Part shown: positions 33,270-46,900 of the stretch, piece after piece
Position numbering within the stretch: position 1 is the stretch's first letter
Layout of the letters: the number at the start of each line of letters is the position of its first letter
Assembly (NCBI GenBank): GCA_009733575.1
Contig: ML769497.1
Span: 1 to 64,000, forward strand
Direction of reading: 5' to 3'
Source of the DNA: Gymnopus androsaceus JB14
Taxonomy: Eukaryota; Basidiomycota; Agaricomycetes; Agaricales; Omphalotaceae
Length of the DNA: 64,000 bases
Position numbers and translations under genes: made by a program
The notes under the pieces: model-generated
Seen by the model: only the letters and a program-made list of their open reading frames with translations
What the model was told of the DNA's origin: nothing
Database searches by the model: none

Positions 33270-35714
33270 ATGCCTTACTCTGTGCCTACACCACCACCTT
33301 CGTCGCTATCTGCCACCCCTGCTGGTTCACCCCCAGTCCACATGAGGTCTCTCTCTGCTCAAACCGTACCTTCATACAGCTTTACGAATGAGAGAGGACC
33401 AGGAGCATTTACTCCTCTTGGGAGTTTGCCTCGACGAGGTCCTGCACCTAGTCTAGTTGGAAACCCCAGAGCGACGAGCGCAACCGCCAAGCGTTTTCAC
33501 TTACAGTCAAGCTCAGAAGACTCCTCGAGCTCTTCGTCTGACGACGATGACGACTTGCCTGTTCGTCGTCCAGCTCAAACTTTTGCGAAAAATGTGTACG
33601 ATGACGATGAGGGTGACGCCCGCCTTCCCGCCCTCAAATTACGGATAAACCGTCTTGGTTCACCATCTTTCAAAGGAGTGCCATTTCCACGTTCTTCCCC
33701 GCTCTCCTCTCCATTGCCTGGCGCGTCCTCTCCACTTCCCTCGCCCACTCGGACTTCCAGTGGTCTTCTGAGTCCTCTCAGTGGATTAAATTCTCCAACT
33801 TCAGAGATGCCCGGTCTCCCCTCATCTGCCGAATTACCTATCTCCGCATCCAACCCAATCTACTCTCCATACAAGTACTCTCCACAGGATGGCACTGCGC
33901 TCCCTCTTCCCCTACGTCCTTCGCCAACACGGACGTCATCTTCGCCCCACATCCTACATAATGGGCGGCCACTAAAAAGCTCGTTAAAGTCGTCCTCCTC
34001 ATCTTCCAGCATTCATAATCATACTCATACTCACGCATCGCATTCACATCATATGCGACATATGCACTCCGCTCACCAGCGAGCGAGCTCTGCACCCGCT
34101 ACTCCAGCCCACGATTTACTCAGCGACCATTTCAGTCCTTCCAGCCCGGGCCCCAGTTCTCCTTCTGACTCTGGCACAAGCTCGCCGACAACCCCAAAGA
34201 GCGTGCACTTCCCATCTCTACCGACGCATCTCGAACGTGTGCGGGTTTTCCATAAATCCGCGAAACCCGCATCATTGTTGACAGTACGTGCGCAGGGAGA
34301 GGAAACTGAGACCGAGACTGAGACTGACCGTGGTAATGAATGGGGATATGGTTATCGAGGTGGAAATACGACTCGAGTCTCTGGTGCTTATCCATTCCCG
34401 AAGATTCCAGGTGCTTCTCCTCTATTTACGACTGCGAGTAATTCGGTTTGGCCTCTTCCTTCTCCGCCAGTTGCTTCAGACGGGAAAGGTTCGACCAGGC
34501 TCGAATTAGACATGACCGGATATCGGGTCCCTGATCCGTCTTCCATCCCGCCAAAGTCGGATACACACATTTTGTTGGAATCAATCTCCTTATCTTCTTC
34601 TCCCGCACCCGAAGACTAAGATTCATGTGCAGGGTAACTTCATCGTGCGCAACGTGGCTTTCCAGAAGGATGTTGGTGTCCGATTTACGATGGACGGGTG
34701 GAGCACAGTGAGTGAAGTTAAGGCCCACTGGGTCGCTAACTTCCCATCGCCTTTCCTTACTCAGCGCTCGACGATCAAAGACGTTGATACTTGGGATCGA
34801 TTTTCGTTCTCCATTAATCTATCTGATTATACTGTGTGCTCTCTTCCCTCGAAAGTTATTTATTTCGTGGGCAGGTACACTGTACCTGGGGCAGAATATT
34901 GGGATAACTGCGGAGGGCGAAATTGGCGGGTAGGATTCAAAGTCGTGAAGGCGGAGGTTGAGAAGCCGATGGTGAAACCTGAAGGTTCAGGTGAACTCAG
35001 TTATAAACCTTTTTTTGTGCTTGTTGCTGATCAGTGGATTTCACAGCTGTGCCTCCTGCTTCCTCAAAGACAATGGCGAATGCCGTGGTCTCTTCTCCTA
35101 CTGTATCTGCTCCCACAACGTCGTTGACTTCTGCCACTGCCTCTTCGCTGTCGTCAACAACAACCACAACTGATTCACTCCCTTCGACTACTTCAGCGCT
35201 GCCGGCTTCCTCTGCACCTACTACCATCGTATCCCCACCTTCTCCTGGACACTTTGAAGCTGTTGCACACGCCACTGCTCAGAGATTGAGGAGATTTAGC
35301 CTGTCAAACTATGTTGCTCCTGGTACTTCCGCACCCTCGGCTGCATCAACTAAAACTCAGGAAGAACCTATTCCTCATCTCGCAGAGGCCTCATCATCAT
35401 CGCCTCAATCAGAAAAATCGACTACTCCTGATATAGCAAAACCTTCACCTAGAGGTCCGCTCTCCATAGTTACTACGCCATCGAATGCTGCGACTCTTTC
35501 GTCCGCTGTATCTCCACCCTCTGGATCTCCATCGCCTCCGAGGTCATCTTCGTCGGCTCTACCTCCCACCGAGGTCAGCTCGGAGTCATTGTATGACTGG
35601 TTCGTGCAGCAGTGGTGCTTCGCTGGGCCATCGGGCAGCGCGGGATGCCAGACCAGAATTGGAAGCGGAACGAGCGCGGCATTCATAATTCTCCTCCTAG
35701 TCGAGGTTCCTTGA
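33270..35714 (+). CDS. CBM21 protein, probable PP1 glycogen-targeting subunit (paralogue A)
   Basis: The ATG at 33270 starts a long Ser/Pro-rich low-complexity region. An RVxF-like PP1-docking site lies in KSVHFPSLPTHLERVRVF, followed by KSAKPASLL, the order found in Gac1/PPP1R3-type subunits that bring protein phosphatase 1 to glycogen. The CBM21 glycogen-binding domain follows: GNFIVRNVAFQKDVGVRFT, WSTVSEVKA, WDRFSFSINL, YWDNCGGRNWRVGF. A 44-nt intron (34991-35034) leads to a Ser/Thr/Pro tail ending LYDWFVQQWCFAG, shared with paralogue B. At 34611 the frame shifts by one base at GAC TAA G, just before the CBM21 domain, and no intron of correct phase fits well. Confidence 0.8.
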
Positions 35715-36771
35715 GTCTGGAGATTGAAGGGTGAGTGAGCTATGTAGCTAGGTGTCTGGATTCGCCAGAGGTAGCTTGGTAGTGTAGTGGAGATGGACAG
35801 GAACACGAAACATACCCTCCGATACATACATTTTACCCCATGCATCTTTCCATTCATTCTTTCCCTTTCAAAAAAATCCCCTCTTCGTCTCTTCCTTTGA
35901 GATGAAGTTGGGGTTCATTGTACTACCTACTGGATCTCACGAAGCCTTTGCACGCACGACTGCAAATGATCTGCAATGCAGAATTTAGTATATTAGTATC
36001 TATGCGGACCATCATCTGATTGTTGTTCTTTTGTTGTATTTTTTTTCATTTGCATTGCTCCTGCTTTCATTCCACTCTTTCAACAAGCTCCCCTTCTCTC
36101 GCACTTCAAAACTAGATTTCTAGATTCAACTTATTTTTTTTCGCTCTTTGGGCATGTATCACTGAAAATGTACTGCAACACGAACACGCGGCTTGGTAGT
36201 TATAACTATATACATATCTCGCACTCTTGACTTTGCATAGCATATCCACTTTCGATATCCACTTCGATATGATAGTTTGAATTTGAAAATCGATCTAAAT
36301 TTTTGACATTTTGCCTTTGACCATCATTCCCACTCCGCATCCGAACACTGTATGCCCCTAGTCATGATACTAGTATAATGCCAGATAATGCCCTTCGTCG
36401 CGTATGCGACTTTCCAGAGCAGGACGTTGTGCAATTTTACTGTCAGAGGGTTGATTCGAGACGTAGGACTAGAGTGGCGCTATCTCGGCAGGGCCAGAAA
36501 TTTCGTAGCTCTACCCGAACCAGATATCTCCTTAGACCATTGAAAGCAATCGAAACTACATGTTCCACTTCATCTTCGAACAGTTTTTGAATCAACATAT
36601 AGCGTACATATAAAAGAGGGTAGTGGTATGCATAATAGTGGAGGGTAGTGTTAATAAATAGAGTGTAATCTTCAATCAGCTGAAACCCAGTACATCCCAA
36701 AGAAAAAATGAATCTACAGATACAGTAACTTCCAAATAAATGCCCAAAATTTTGTGAAAACGTTGTCAGTG
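35715..36771. other. Intergenic between convergent genes
   Basis: 3' flanks of paralogue A (plus) and the membrane protein gene (minus). T-rich runs around 36030-36045 and 36130 are suitable for 3' ends. No gene seen. Confidence 0.5.
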
Positions 36772-38502
36772 TTATTTTCTGCCGGCTTGAGATTCGTCGT
36801 AAGACGCTACGAATTCTGCAGTCTTGATATCGTCGGCCACCGTTTCAAAATCCGTAGTGACAGTGACCTTCGGCATTCAGTGAGTAAAGGACAAACGTTT
36901 CTGGATAGTAAATATACCTGGACGGCTTGTTCTCCAGGATCACCACGGAACATCCGTCCCTTTTTCGACTTGATCATGGAATTCTTTGGAACTCCTTGCA
37001 TCTCCACGTCCTCGAATTCATCTTCTTCTCTATGCGGAGAAAAGGGCCGCGTGAAAATGGATTTATATTTTGGAGAGGTCGACGGGGTTTTCAAAACACT
37101 CGAGGATGCACGGGAGCCATCGAAGGAGAATACAGCACTTTGTGGCGATGGCACTGGTGGCGGGCTACTAATCACATATTTGCTCGCATTGTCTCCATGA
37201 ACCTTGATTTGGGGAGGGCGTCTACCAGTGGTGCCGCTCCCTGGGCCACCGTTATTGCTGGTGGTACTAGGATTTTGACCATTGGAAGCCTTTGTGACCC
37301 AAAAGATGACTAGAGCATTGAAGATGACCTGTGGAACTTTTTTAAATGAGTAAAAAGAACAGAATAAGGCGTGGACATACGTCTGAACCGCATGATCCTA
37401 GGCAGAGCCATCCTCTTTCGTGTCCGTGAAGCTAATGCAAACGTCAGTAATTAAAGCTACTTTGTCCTGAAGTTACTTACCATTGCTAAAACCAGCATAT
37501 TGATCTATAGATACATCGTCAGGACAAAGAGAACAGATTAAAGTATGTGTTGGCTTACAGTAGAGGTTGTGAGCGCAGCACCTGAAGCCACTAAGGTTCG
37601 AACAGCGACCGACTTGAGCCGAGGGTTGGTCAAATTTGATCTAATAATTGGCCAGAGGAACATCAAAGTTAGGACGATGTTAATGAATCTATATCTATGA
37701 TGTGAGTCCTGTGCTTGGATCCTCACGATAGCGAGACTCACAGGTCATAGCTCAGCAGCGTTAAACTGGAGTAAGGCTTGAGACCTATGATGCACACTCC
37801 GTCGCTCTCTCTTAGGTAGTGAATCCTACCTGCCGGCGAAGTGAAGCATCAGAGATGGAAGGAATTGTTGTCAGAGACGATTTACCGATAACCATGATCG
37901 TGATGACGATCCCATACACTGCAATCATGCCCATGCAACCAAGGTAGACGGAAGATTTGAGCCTCCTAGAGCTAATGGACGGACTCCAGACGAGGAAAAC
38001 TTTCTCGGCTACAAAAAAAGAGACTTTAGCATTTGAGAGTTCTGTTAGGGAAGAAACCACAAACCCAAAAAGGCATAAATGAGAAGCTTTGACGTCGCAT
38101 AAAACATGACGCAAATATAGATGCCCATCGCACAAACTATTTCCGTAGAATCTAGACCAATGCCAAAGACAAGGATTCCACCTATAAAGTCACAAAGTTC
38201 GTAAACTTATTGATGATGATCATTAGGCTGATACTTACTGGTAAAGACGAATAACCAAGAATCAATGAAGACTAGCAGGACACACATACGAGCCCACGAC
38301 ATCTCCCTGAGTGCGGTCCAAGAAGTCCATTCTTCCGCAGCTAAACGACGCGACAGACAATGGGAAAGAACCGATATACCTATGAAGCAAGGGTATGATT
38401 GGATGCGAACGGTGTAAAAGGGGTGTAAGTCTTACCCAAGATGTGGATTAGACAGCTGAGCACCTGCAGTCCTTGAGAGGGAAACGACGTGTTCATGGAC
38501 AT
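36772..38502 (-). CDS. Multi-pass (about seven-TM) membrane protein of unknown function
   Basis: The ATG at 38502 starts MSMNTSFPSQGLQVLSCLIH. Exons separated by introns of about 50-65 nt encode repeated hydrophobic segments: CVLLVFIDSWLFVFT, IVCAMGIYICVMFYATSKLL, EKVFLVWS, MIAVYGIVITIMVIG, FINIVLTLMFLWPII, LVASGAALTTSTVNMLVL and VMFNALVIFW. A polar, probably cytosolic tail is rich in Ser/Pro and charged residues (SFDGSRASSSVLKTP, REEDEFEDVEMQG). The last exon ends SQAGRK at 36772. The pattern matches agaricomycete transmembrane proteins usually annotated as hypothetical. It could be a receptor or transporter; no defining motif is visible. All exons are in frame. Confidence 0.75.
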
Positions 38503-41500
38503 AGCTGGAAGTCTAGATTTGGGGGAGCGGCGGTCCAGAACGAACTCCCCATCGAGTATAAATAACGAATTTCAGAGCTAGGGTGCCGTCGTGTCTGTGT
38601 CTGTGATCAGCGTGCAGGGAAGGTTCGACAGGAGTAGATCGAGTACCACTTTTTCTTCGCAAGATATTCCAAATCTTTAAGTTGCAGATGCGCGGACATC
38701 TTTCGACTTGGCTAGTAGCGCGAGAGTAACTCGTCTCTCTGAGGCTGGAGCTATAGGTAAAACGAGCCAATTGGTGTATCAGTAGGTAGTTTCTGAATTT
38801 CAATCAACGCGATCGAAGCTGATTGAAGATGCGTTCCTTGAGATTGATAGATGGATTGATGCTCGGCTCCACCCTAAGGCACCTTCGCGCCACCTCAAGG
38901 CGGGGTAACGGCCGGCTATGTTAAAGCAGTCCCCTCTAGGAGGCTGTCGTTGTTAGCACAGGGATCCTTAGCGTTTAGCTAACAGCCAGCCCCAAACGAC
39001 CACTTTAACGTCTGCACTTTCACATTTATTGTTTCTTTCGTCTACGGAACTTGTTCCTTAGCTCAAGTCGAATTATACCGGCGCAGTTTGTGAACTGAAA
39101 AATTTAAGTAAGTATGCGACTATTCAAGTTTGGCGTGCGTGACTAAGATGGAAGTGCCTCATCAATTTCGAACTCAGACCCCGGCTTTTGAGCGAGAGAT
39201 TTAATACAACTCCTACAGCCTCCTGTTGACAACCTTTTTGAAGAAGAATTCAAGGCTTCAAGCTTCAAGCGTCCAGTGTGTAAGACTCAGCACGGCCGGA
39301 CCGCGTATCACGCCGCCAGTTAGCTAGGAGGCGTACGAGGCTATGAAAGTGATCCGCAGAATTGACTAAGGCCCAAGACTATACTTAGGCCGAGCTCGTT
39401 TTCAGCTGACCATTAACGTCGAGAGATAGGCTATGTAGTATAATCTGTCACTAACCCAATTGGAGACGCCGGACGTCACTTACGATTATACGCTTTGACA
39501 CGCCACGCGTGGACTTGAAATTCTGTCAAAATTTACCGTGCAGGTTTCCTCGCTCGGTTAGTTACTTGGTTACTTTTTTTGATACTTAGGTTGCGAAAAT
39601 GGGTAGTGACCTGACCGTGCGGCAGGGGCTAGGAGAGCTCACTGTCGCTGGCTCTTTTACTGCTACTAAGCCTGCCCAGCTGCCCACCCTTTCCTCCGCA
39701 ACCAAACAGGAAATTTGAGTGATTGTGAAACACAAGGGACAAAGACTATTTTTTTGCAAGTACGAAATATACAACGTCAATTTGACGGAATATAAATTCA
39801 AGTTATTCTGTATGTCAAAGCGTAAAATCGTACTAGGAAGCTAGAGCTGTTGGATTTACTTATCTGATGAATCAGAAAAGTTTCATGATTTGTGTTTGCC
39901 TGCTTGAGAATATATCTGAATATTCGTATCCGTTGCTCGTCGACAAGCACCAAGTACCTCTGATGTTCAAAGTTCATTGCGCGTGAGCTGGAGTTATCAT
40001 GCTGGAAGACCTTCCATATTTAAATTCTGGGGCTTGAAATATATATTCTTTCGCCCGAAGCTTGCTTCACGAATGACCGACTATGATTGATATGTAGCTC
40101 AAATGAATGGATGCGTCTGGTCCTCGGATCCATCCTTATTGTTGCAGTAATTGGCAAAGGCCGATGATACGGCCTGGGACGATATTTTCTTCAATGTCAA
40201 ACCATGAGAAAAGACAATGTGAGCTCTAAGTCCTAACATATGCTTGTCGAATGGACCCGAGAGAACGTCCACAAAGACACGGACATCTCCTTTGTATTTG
40301 CTTCTAAATTCTCATCGTGATTCGTGATATTCCCGTTGATGAGGCGTAAGGTCAGGTTCTTCCCTCCATTGATTTCTTTATTTCATCCATACGCGTTGTA
40401 CGTATAAGTGCCCCTAGACTCCTTTATGCCAGACTCAGATCCCGACTCACTAGCTTGGATGCGTTTCTGTGATCTGCAGACCCTCGGGAGCAACAACAAC
40501 AACTTTTTTCAAGAATTTCTGCCGTAGTGCCTTCACTGTATCCATCGCAGAAATGTTAATCAGTTGCGTATACTACTAGCACTCGTATGCATAAGATTAG
40601 CGCCTTAATCCCTACCGTAAAACGGTCACACAGAGAGCTGACTTTCCGAGTCAATCGCCAAGCGGGGCTCAAATTTTTCTAATGTGCATCTAGAACTCGA
40701 GCTAACCAAATACAAAGTGTACTAACCTTCTTACTCGAGTCCCAGCCTGCTTAGGGCCGGGGAGAGGTCTGGAGAGGTTCTATCCAAGGGTGGGTATGAC
40801 TGTGCATCAGCGACTTGTCGGATGTGTAACCAGCCAAGAACAAGCTGCCAGAAGCGACCTGCAAGTTCTCGGCCCTTGACTAATGGCTCTCTCCAGTGAA
40901 GCTGAAGTGATGTCGAGTAGTGTCGAGTGTCGACGGCGGGACCGGGGACACACTATGATCGACATCCTCTGTATACACTGACAGAAAGCGATCCTGACTC
41001 AAGTCAGCGAAATAGATGGTTGGTGCCTTTTCTCTGTATTCCAGTAAAATACTTACTAATACCATTGAATACACAATGTCGTCCGATTCTCCGAATCCCG
41101 TCAGCGTTCAGGAGTAACATATATGCGGTGTATAAACTCCTTATCTTTGACGTTTTCATCTGGTTTCATTTCAAGTTTAAAAGCTAACTTGTATCAAACG
41201 GTCTTGACAGTATGTCGATTCAAATTTCACCATATCAGCGGGTGCTTGCGAATGTGACGCGTAAGTACCACGTCGTTACAGTTGTGCTTCGCTGGCAGTG
41301 GTTTATTCCGAAACGATTCCGAACATTTAATGTAAGGTTTCAATCGTTGCCTCGAAGAGCATTCTGTCTACTCCCTTCGTTAAATTATATGTAGAAAAAA
41401 TCATCTGAATCAAGCATCTATCACTAAGTACAGTAGTAAGAATGAGCGGGGGCGGATAACGCCGAAGAAGAAGTCGAAAAGCGTTCTCAGACTTGGTCGT

Positions 41501-41864
41501 CAGACTGTTCTGTGAAGAGCGGCGATGCACTTATTACGGTAACTGTTCTGATCAGACGGTAGAACTTGGATAGATCAGACTCGGAGGAAGGGTGGTTTGA
41601 GAAGAGGCCGCTCTAAATTCAAAGTCCTTGTAAGAACCCTCAGGGACAACAAACTCAAAATTTCTTTGCGATGTGCGATGAAGAATTTCTCTCTGGAATA
41701 AGTCGCTTCGCTTCCACCTGCCATGGAAAGGTTAGTCCTGGAATAACGTTATGTACTTATGGACAGCAGATTCAAAATAAAAGAACTTACAGTATGCATT
41801 TCGCAGCGTAGCTACTTGCGTTGTGAAAAAAAAATGACTGAATTTCAACTATATACAACATCAC
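38503..41864. other. Gene-poor interval of 3.4 kb
   Basis: No convincing gene, RNA or transposon. Short open frames (39586-39801, 40927-41187, 41212-41394) show no domain, signal peptide or conserved wording. The end (41.33-41.45 kb) resembles 43.0-43.1 kb. Confidence 0.5.
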
Positions 41865-41965
41865 GACGCCAGCAGGATTGAACCTGCGCCCTCAAAGAGG
41901 AACAGATAGCAACTTCGATTGTAGAAAATTCGAATCTGTCGCCGTAACCACTTGGCTATAGCGCC
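41865..41965 (-). tRNA. tRNA-Ser(CGA) with 21-nt intron, T-loop one base short
   Basis: Read on the minus strand: acceptor GGCGCTA pairing with TGGCGTC, D arm GCC/GGC with AGTGGTTAC, anticodon stem ACAGA/TCTGT, loop TTCGAA with anticodon CGA, a long variable arm CCTC/GAGG typical of serine tRNA, and T stem GCAGG/CCTGC. An intron of about 21 nt follows position 37. The T loop reads TTCAAT, six bases instead of seven; the second copy at the right edge has TTCAAAT. The shortened loop would weaken the gene unless it is an assembly indel. Confidence 0.85.
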
Positions 41966-43976
41966 TCACCGTGCCTGGGTTAAAGAGACATTTCATCTAC
42001 TTTAGAGCTAGCGTGCCTGGCCAAAGGGACTTCGAGGTGTTAGAGTTGGACGACAGAAATTTATTTCAACATTTCCAGAATGCTTTGAACGTCCATGCCA
42101 ATCAACTCCTTCAAGTTCATTTCTTCTGCTTATCCTGAACCCTCTGAAATTCGCTTATCAAGTTCCAGCTCAGCCACTAATTGTATTAGGCTCTAAATTC
42201 CGGTTCTTCCCTACGAGCTACATTACGTTTGGCTTGGACGAAGCAATGAAATCCGGTCATCCATGGGTCTATTAGCTCAAGATATATGACCCGGAGGCCA
42301 AGCCTATCTGACTCATCGTCAAGATTCAAACTCATACTCGCCGGAGACTGCTCTGTCATCTACCGTCAAGTAAGGATGGTCCAGGGATGTCGGGAGGTCC
42401 TGAGATTAATAGTAATAGAACGCCTTTTCTGTATCCCGGGCTGCCAGTGAATGCGCAGTCCAAGGTGTCCGAGTCAATATTGTTTCAATAGTGTCTTGGT
42501 GAGCTCTTCCTTCGAGGAGTAATTGTAAGTCCCCAAACTCCGGTGCTGAATCTATTTTATCATGTACTTGACTACCTCTACAGCTCCTCATAGAAGTGCT
42601 TATAAACCTGTGAAACCGGCGACTTGAACTCGGAACTCTAGGAGCGACCTCCGAGTGAAGGATCGACGACGGGATCCGGACGCCACTATGTATGATGTGG
42701 CAGAAATAACTTGGCTCGGTCGTTATTATTTCTCTCACTGGCCAAGTATACTTTTCCATTTACGAACAGACTATGTCCTATTCTCCGAGTTTCCGTGGAC
42801 TGTCCCAAGGTCTTTTTCCGTCTTATCTGAAGCCGGCGGTCTCCATTTCTATTGCTTCCAATACATAGTACATAGAGTTTCTCTATCTTTGACGTTCCTT
42901 TGGTTGGTTGATTTTATTGACTGGTGTTTCAGTGGCGGGACGTTGAATCAAATTTCATCAGGACGCGTACAGTACGTTGTCTCGCTGGTTGACTATTCCG
43001 AACATTTAATGTATGGAATATTAATTCGCGACGCTCCCTTGACTAAATAAAAAAAATAACATCTGAATCAGGCATCTATCGTCTGCATACAGTAGAAGCA
43101 GCCTTTATCTTGCTGAAAGCTCTGAGGTTCTGGATTCAAAATTCAGAGGGGTGGGCTTCTTGGCCTTGGGACACACGTTTCTTGAGAACACTGACAATGG
43201 CGACGAGGAAACGCTCGGATAGAATCAGACCATTATACGGCATATGAGTCGTTATCTCCCATTCCTCTCTACTCGTCCATCGATTACCTCCGCTCGACTC
43301 TATCGGTTATGTTTGAATAAATTACTGCCATCAGTATCAATCAGACGAGCGCGCTGGTTTTGGACACCAACGTTCTCTGCAGAAAGCGCTGTGGAGCTGA
43401 TTCTGACATATCGAGTGAAGAAAAGCGAAAGTGACGAAGTTGTGACATCAGAGTTGCTCACGCTTTACCTCGACTGCTCGGGTTCGGCCGAATTGTCTTG
43501 GTATCATCTCTTCATTACATGAACCTGCAGGCTTGCAGGGCCGGGAACGAAGGACACAGAAAATTTCTCTTTAGCCTGACTTTTCTTCCAGTCAAGTGTC
43601 TTCTTCTTTTCGCGCTTTCACCTGAATCGGCTTTCGGCGCGTGAAGCGGTGGAACTGAGTAAGTTTCTAAATTTGTTTGCGCGATATGATATCTAAGCTG
43701 TTTACACAGGATAGATAAACCTCGGTCCGAAAAAAGTAGCCTTAAAATCCTCTTTAAACTTTCGTCCTGCGTTCTTGTTCGCAGTAATCTGGCTTGGAGG
43801 ATTTGAAAAAGGCGAACGCGGTTGGTAACCTTCCTTCTGTTCTTCCATTTGCTCTGATACTTATTGGATGCTTTCAGCTGAAGGAGACCCACAATTTACG
43901 CGACTTGGGTGAGCATTTTATCCTGCAATTATTTGACACAATTTCTGAATCTTTCTGAAGATTAATAGCTTCAACG
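41966..43976. other. Gene-poor interval with a degenerate repeat
   Basis: No gene recognised. ATTCCGAACATTTAATGTA, then CATCTGAATCA and GCATCTATC, at 42.99-43.08 kb resembles the same blocks at 41.31-41.42 kb, so a diverged repeat of roughly 120 nt is present twice. Confidence 0.45.
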
Positions 43977-46900
43977 ATGCCCTACTCTCCGCCGTCCTAT
44001 TCTTCAGGTCGTTCTTCTTCACCATCTTTTTCCCATCATTCCCGCTCAGTATCACCCCATTCTCACCAAAACCAAAACCAAAACCAAAATCCTTCCCATT
44101 CACTTGGTAGACCAGGACACCGACGCTCGTACTCGAGCCAATCACAATTTGGGTTTGGTTCTGGTTCTGGTTCTTCGCCGCGCTCAGCCTCACCAAGCTC
44201 TAATACGAGGTTTAGTAACGAGTGGAGCCCTAACGGTAACGTTAACGGTGGCGCTTGGAGTGGTCTTGGGGCCTTACCTCGCAGACATTCAAGCGCTCCC
44301 CCCACGTCAAAGTTCCATATAGGTGATAGACGTGGAGGTGGCAGTAGTAGCGAAGAAGAAGATCATGACTCTGCCTTGCCTCCTCTAAAGTTGAAAGTGC
44401 AAGTTCTTCCCTCCTTTTCCCAGGGTGTCCCATTCCCAAAGACATCTTCGGATAGTCCTGTGCAGAATGGTCCTATACCCATACCCCTGCCACCGACCGT
44501 TCCATCGAATGTAACAATGACTAGGTCTTCGAATCCAGCGTTGGCGCGCACAGCGTCGTCGCCAGCCGTTACTCAGCCTTCATCCACTGCTAATTCTCCC
44601 GCTGGTGTACCTGCAGTCATCCTTTTATCCACAGGAAAGCCTTTACGCAGCTCTCTCAAAGGCTCTCGTGCATCTTCAGTATTAGGCTCACCAATAGGCT
44701 CTGCTGCACCTTCTCCTTCTACCTCACCACGGCCATCCCCAGACCATTCGGCTACGAACTCTGTAGTTGGCTCTCCCATGACGAGTCCGCTGATTGATGG
44801 GATGCCTGCGCCTTCTTTTGGGTCTCTGGCCTCGTTTGGGGGCCCAGACTCGAACTCAAATTCGAATTATCTGCTGGCTCCGCCGTCGGCATCGGCATCA
44901 GTCTTGTTCAGCGGTCATGTTCGAGCGCAGTCTGCTCCTTCCCATCCATCGGGCTCAGATGCCTATCCATCTCCGGCAGCAACACCTCTGGGTCCTTTGT
45001 CGCCCTCACTCTCTGAATGCGCGGCTCTAATGTCCCCTGGTGGCACCCTCCTCTCCCCTCGCAACGTGCATTTTCCATCTCTCTCATCCGACCTTGAGCA
45101 CGTCAAGCTGTTTAGGAAGGAGGCGAGACCGAGTAGTTTGTTGATTACGAGGAAGGAGCTGACGAATAATGTGCATAGTAATCGAAGTGTGAATGGAGTT
45201 GAGGGAACAGAAGCAGAAGCAGATGGAGCAGGAAGTGGGAATGGGGGTGAGGAAACGGAGACTGAAACTGAGACTGATAGGGATTATGGGTATGGATATC
45301 GAAGTTATTGGGGAAGCGGAACCTGGGGTGGAAAAGGCCTTTGGAATGCTGCTGCTCCGTCAAAGACCTCTCCTGGCACCAAGAACCAAATTCAGCCTGA
45401 TAGATTCAGCGAACGCGTCGTCGTTCCCGTTCCCACGTCTCCCTAAGCTTGGTCGGACCCGTACTCCAGGGAGCAAAGACGATGGAAGCAGTAGTGAATC
45501 TGATTCCACCCGCGCGCGGAAGATTGGGACTGGGACGGAAAAGGCGGATGCTGGAGCATGTCGAATATGCCCTACCGCATAGATCTAGGTCTAGAAGCAA
45601 GAAGGTCAAGGTGGAATTGGACATGTCTCCTGCCGTCCAGATCCCTCGACCAGAGTCAGTCCGAGATGCGTTATTGGGTATGAGTGCCTCGACGAATGTG
45701 TTCCTGGAGGAACTTCATCTCGAGGCTCCTTCAGAGTCGTCCTCCTCTTCCCTGCCGCTAGTCTAGAAGGAAGCTTCCTCGTACGAAACATCACCTTTGA
45801 GAAACACGTCTTTGTACGGTTCACAGCGGATTCCTGGGCGACAGTTAGTGAGGTTAGAGGAAAATGGGTTGGGTCGGTTGGGAGATCCCATTTGATCTCG
45901 TTGCTTCAAAGTCGATCCTCTGGTGTCAACCCTCCGCGGACACTCGGCGACATCGTGGCCATACCCGCAACGTCTAGTAATGAAAACGAAAACCAGGCTG
46001 AATGGGACCGATTCGCATTTAGGATAACGCTTCCGCCTGCGGTGGGTCCTGGGAGGATCGTCGAGTTTGTTGGGAGGTTTACGACTGGGAATGCGGGCGG
46101 AGAGTGGTGGGATAATAATGGAGGGAAGAATTGGAGGGTTGGGTTTAGGGAGGTGGACGTTGTTGAAGGTGGGTCAAGTTGCTTACTCCTGCATTCTGTA
46201 CTAATCTTCCGTGGTTTTTTTTCTTTCTATTGCAGTATCAACGCCAGCACCAGCACCTCTTCTACTCAAAGTATCGCCACAACGTCAGTTGTCACGTTAC
46301 CTTCGAGAGTTCCAGCACCAGCTCCTCCAAAATTAGAAAAAGCGGAGGAGGAAGCCATTAGTCCCCTTCCTGTCAACGTCCCTATTCCAGTGCATTCGAT
46401 GCCGCAAGGAAATGACTTCGCTGTCGTTGCCAACGTCGACGCGGAAGCGCAAGCGGAGCTTGAACGTGAAGGAGACTCGCTCTCACAAGACCATTCTCTT
46501 ACCAACGAGGCTTCAATAGAGCGTCAGATAATTGATACTCCCGAGTCTCAATCTGCCTTTCCATGACGACCCCCGTAGTTGACTCGGAGGACACAATAAA
46601 ATCAGAGGCCATTATTAACGAAGCGGATTCCAACGGCACCGAAGATGCAGCATCTTCAGTCAAAGAACCTAAAGAACGCGCTCCCAAACCCACGGGCCTT
46701 GGTTCGCTTACTGGACTCGGAGGGTTGTTCTGGCCTTGGAGAGGTTCTACACCGAATCAGGATCACTTGGATTCGCCAAAATCTACTGTCGAGGACCCGA
46801 ATTCGTCTGGATCTGGGTCTGGTGGTTCTTCGGATTCGACGCTCAAGGCGCCTCGGTCTGTGTCTTTGGATACTCGTGCGAGCCCTAGGTGGAGTCCCAG

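Noticed and set aside
33575..34395. Reverse-strand ORFs within the CBM21 gene A head
   Set aside because: They are shadows of the Ser/Pro-rich coding strand.
43918..45363. Reverse-strand Phe/Trp/Gly-rich ORFs opposite CBM21 gene B
   Set aside because: Low-complexity shadows of the Asn/Gln/Ser-rich coding strand.
46523..46578. Apparent stop/start overlap (ATGA) splitting paralogue B into two genes at 46561
   Set aside because: A 56-nt GTCAGA...GTAG intron with correct phase joins the two frames, and paralogue A has both parts in one protein.
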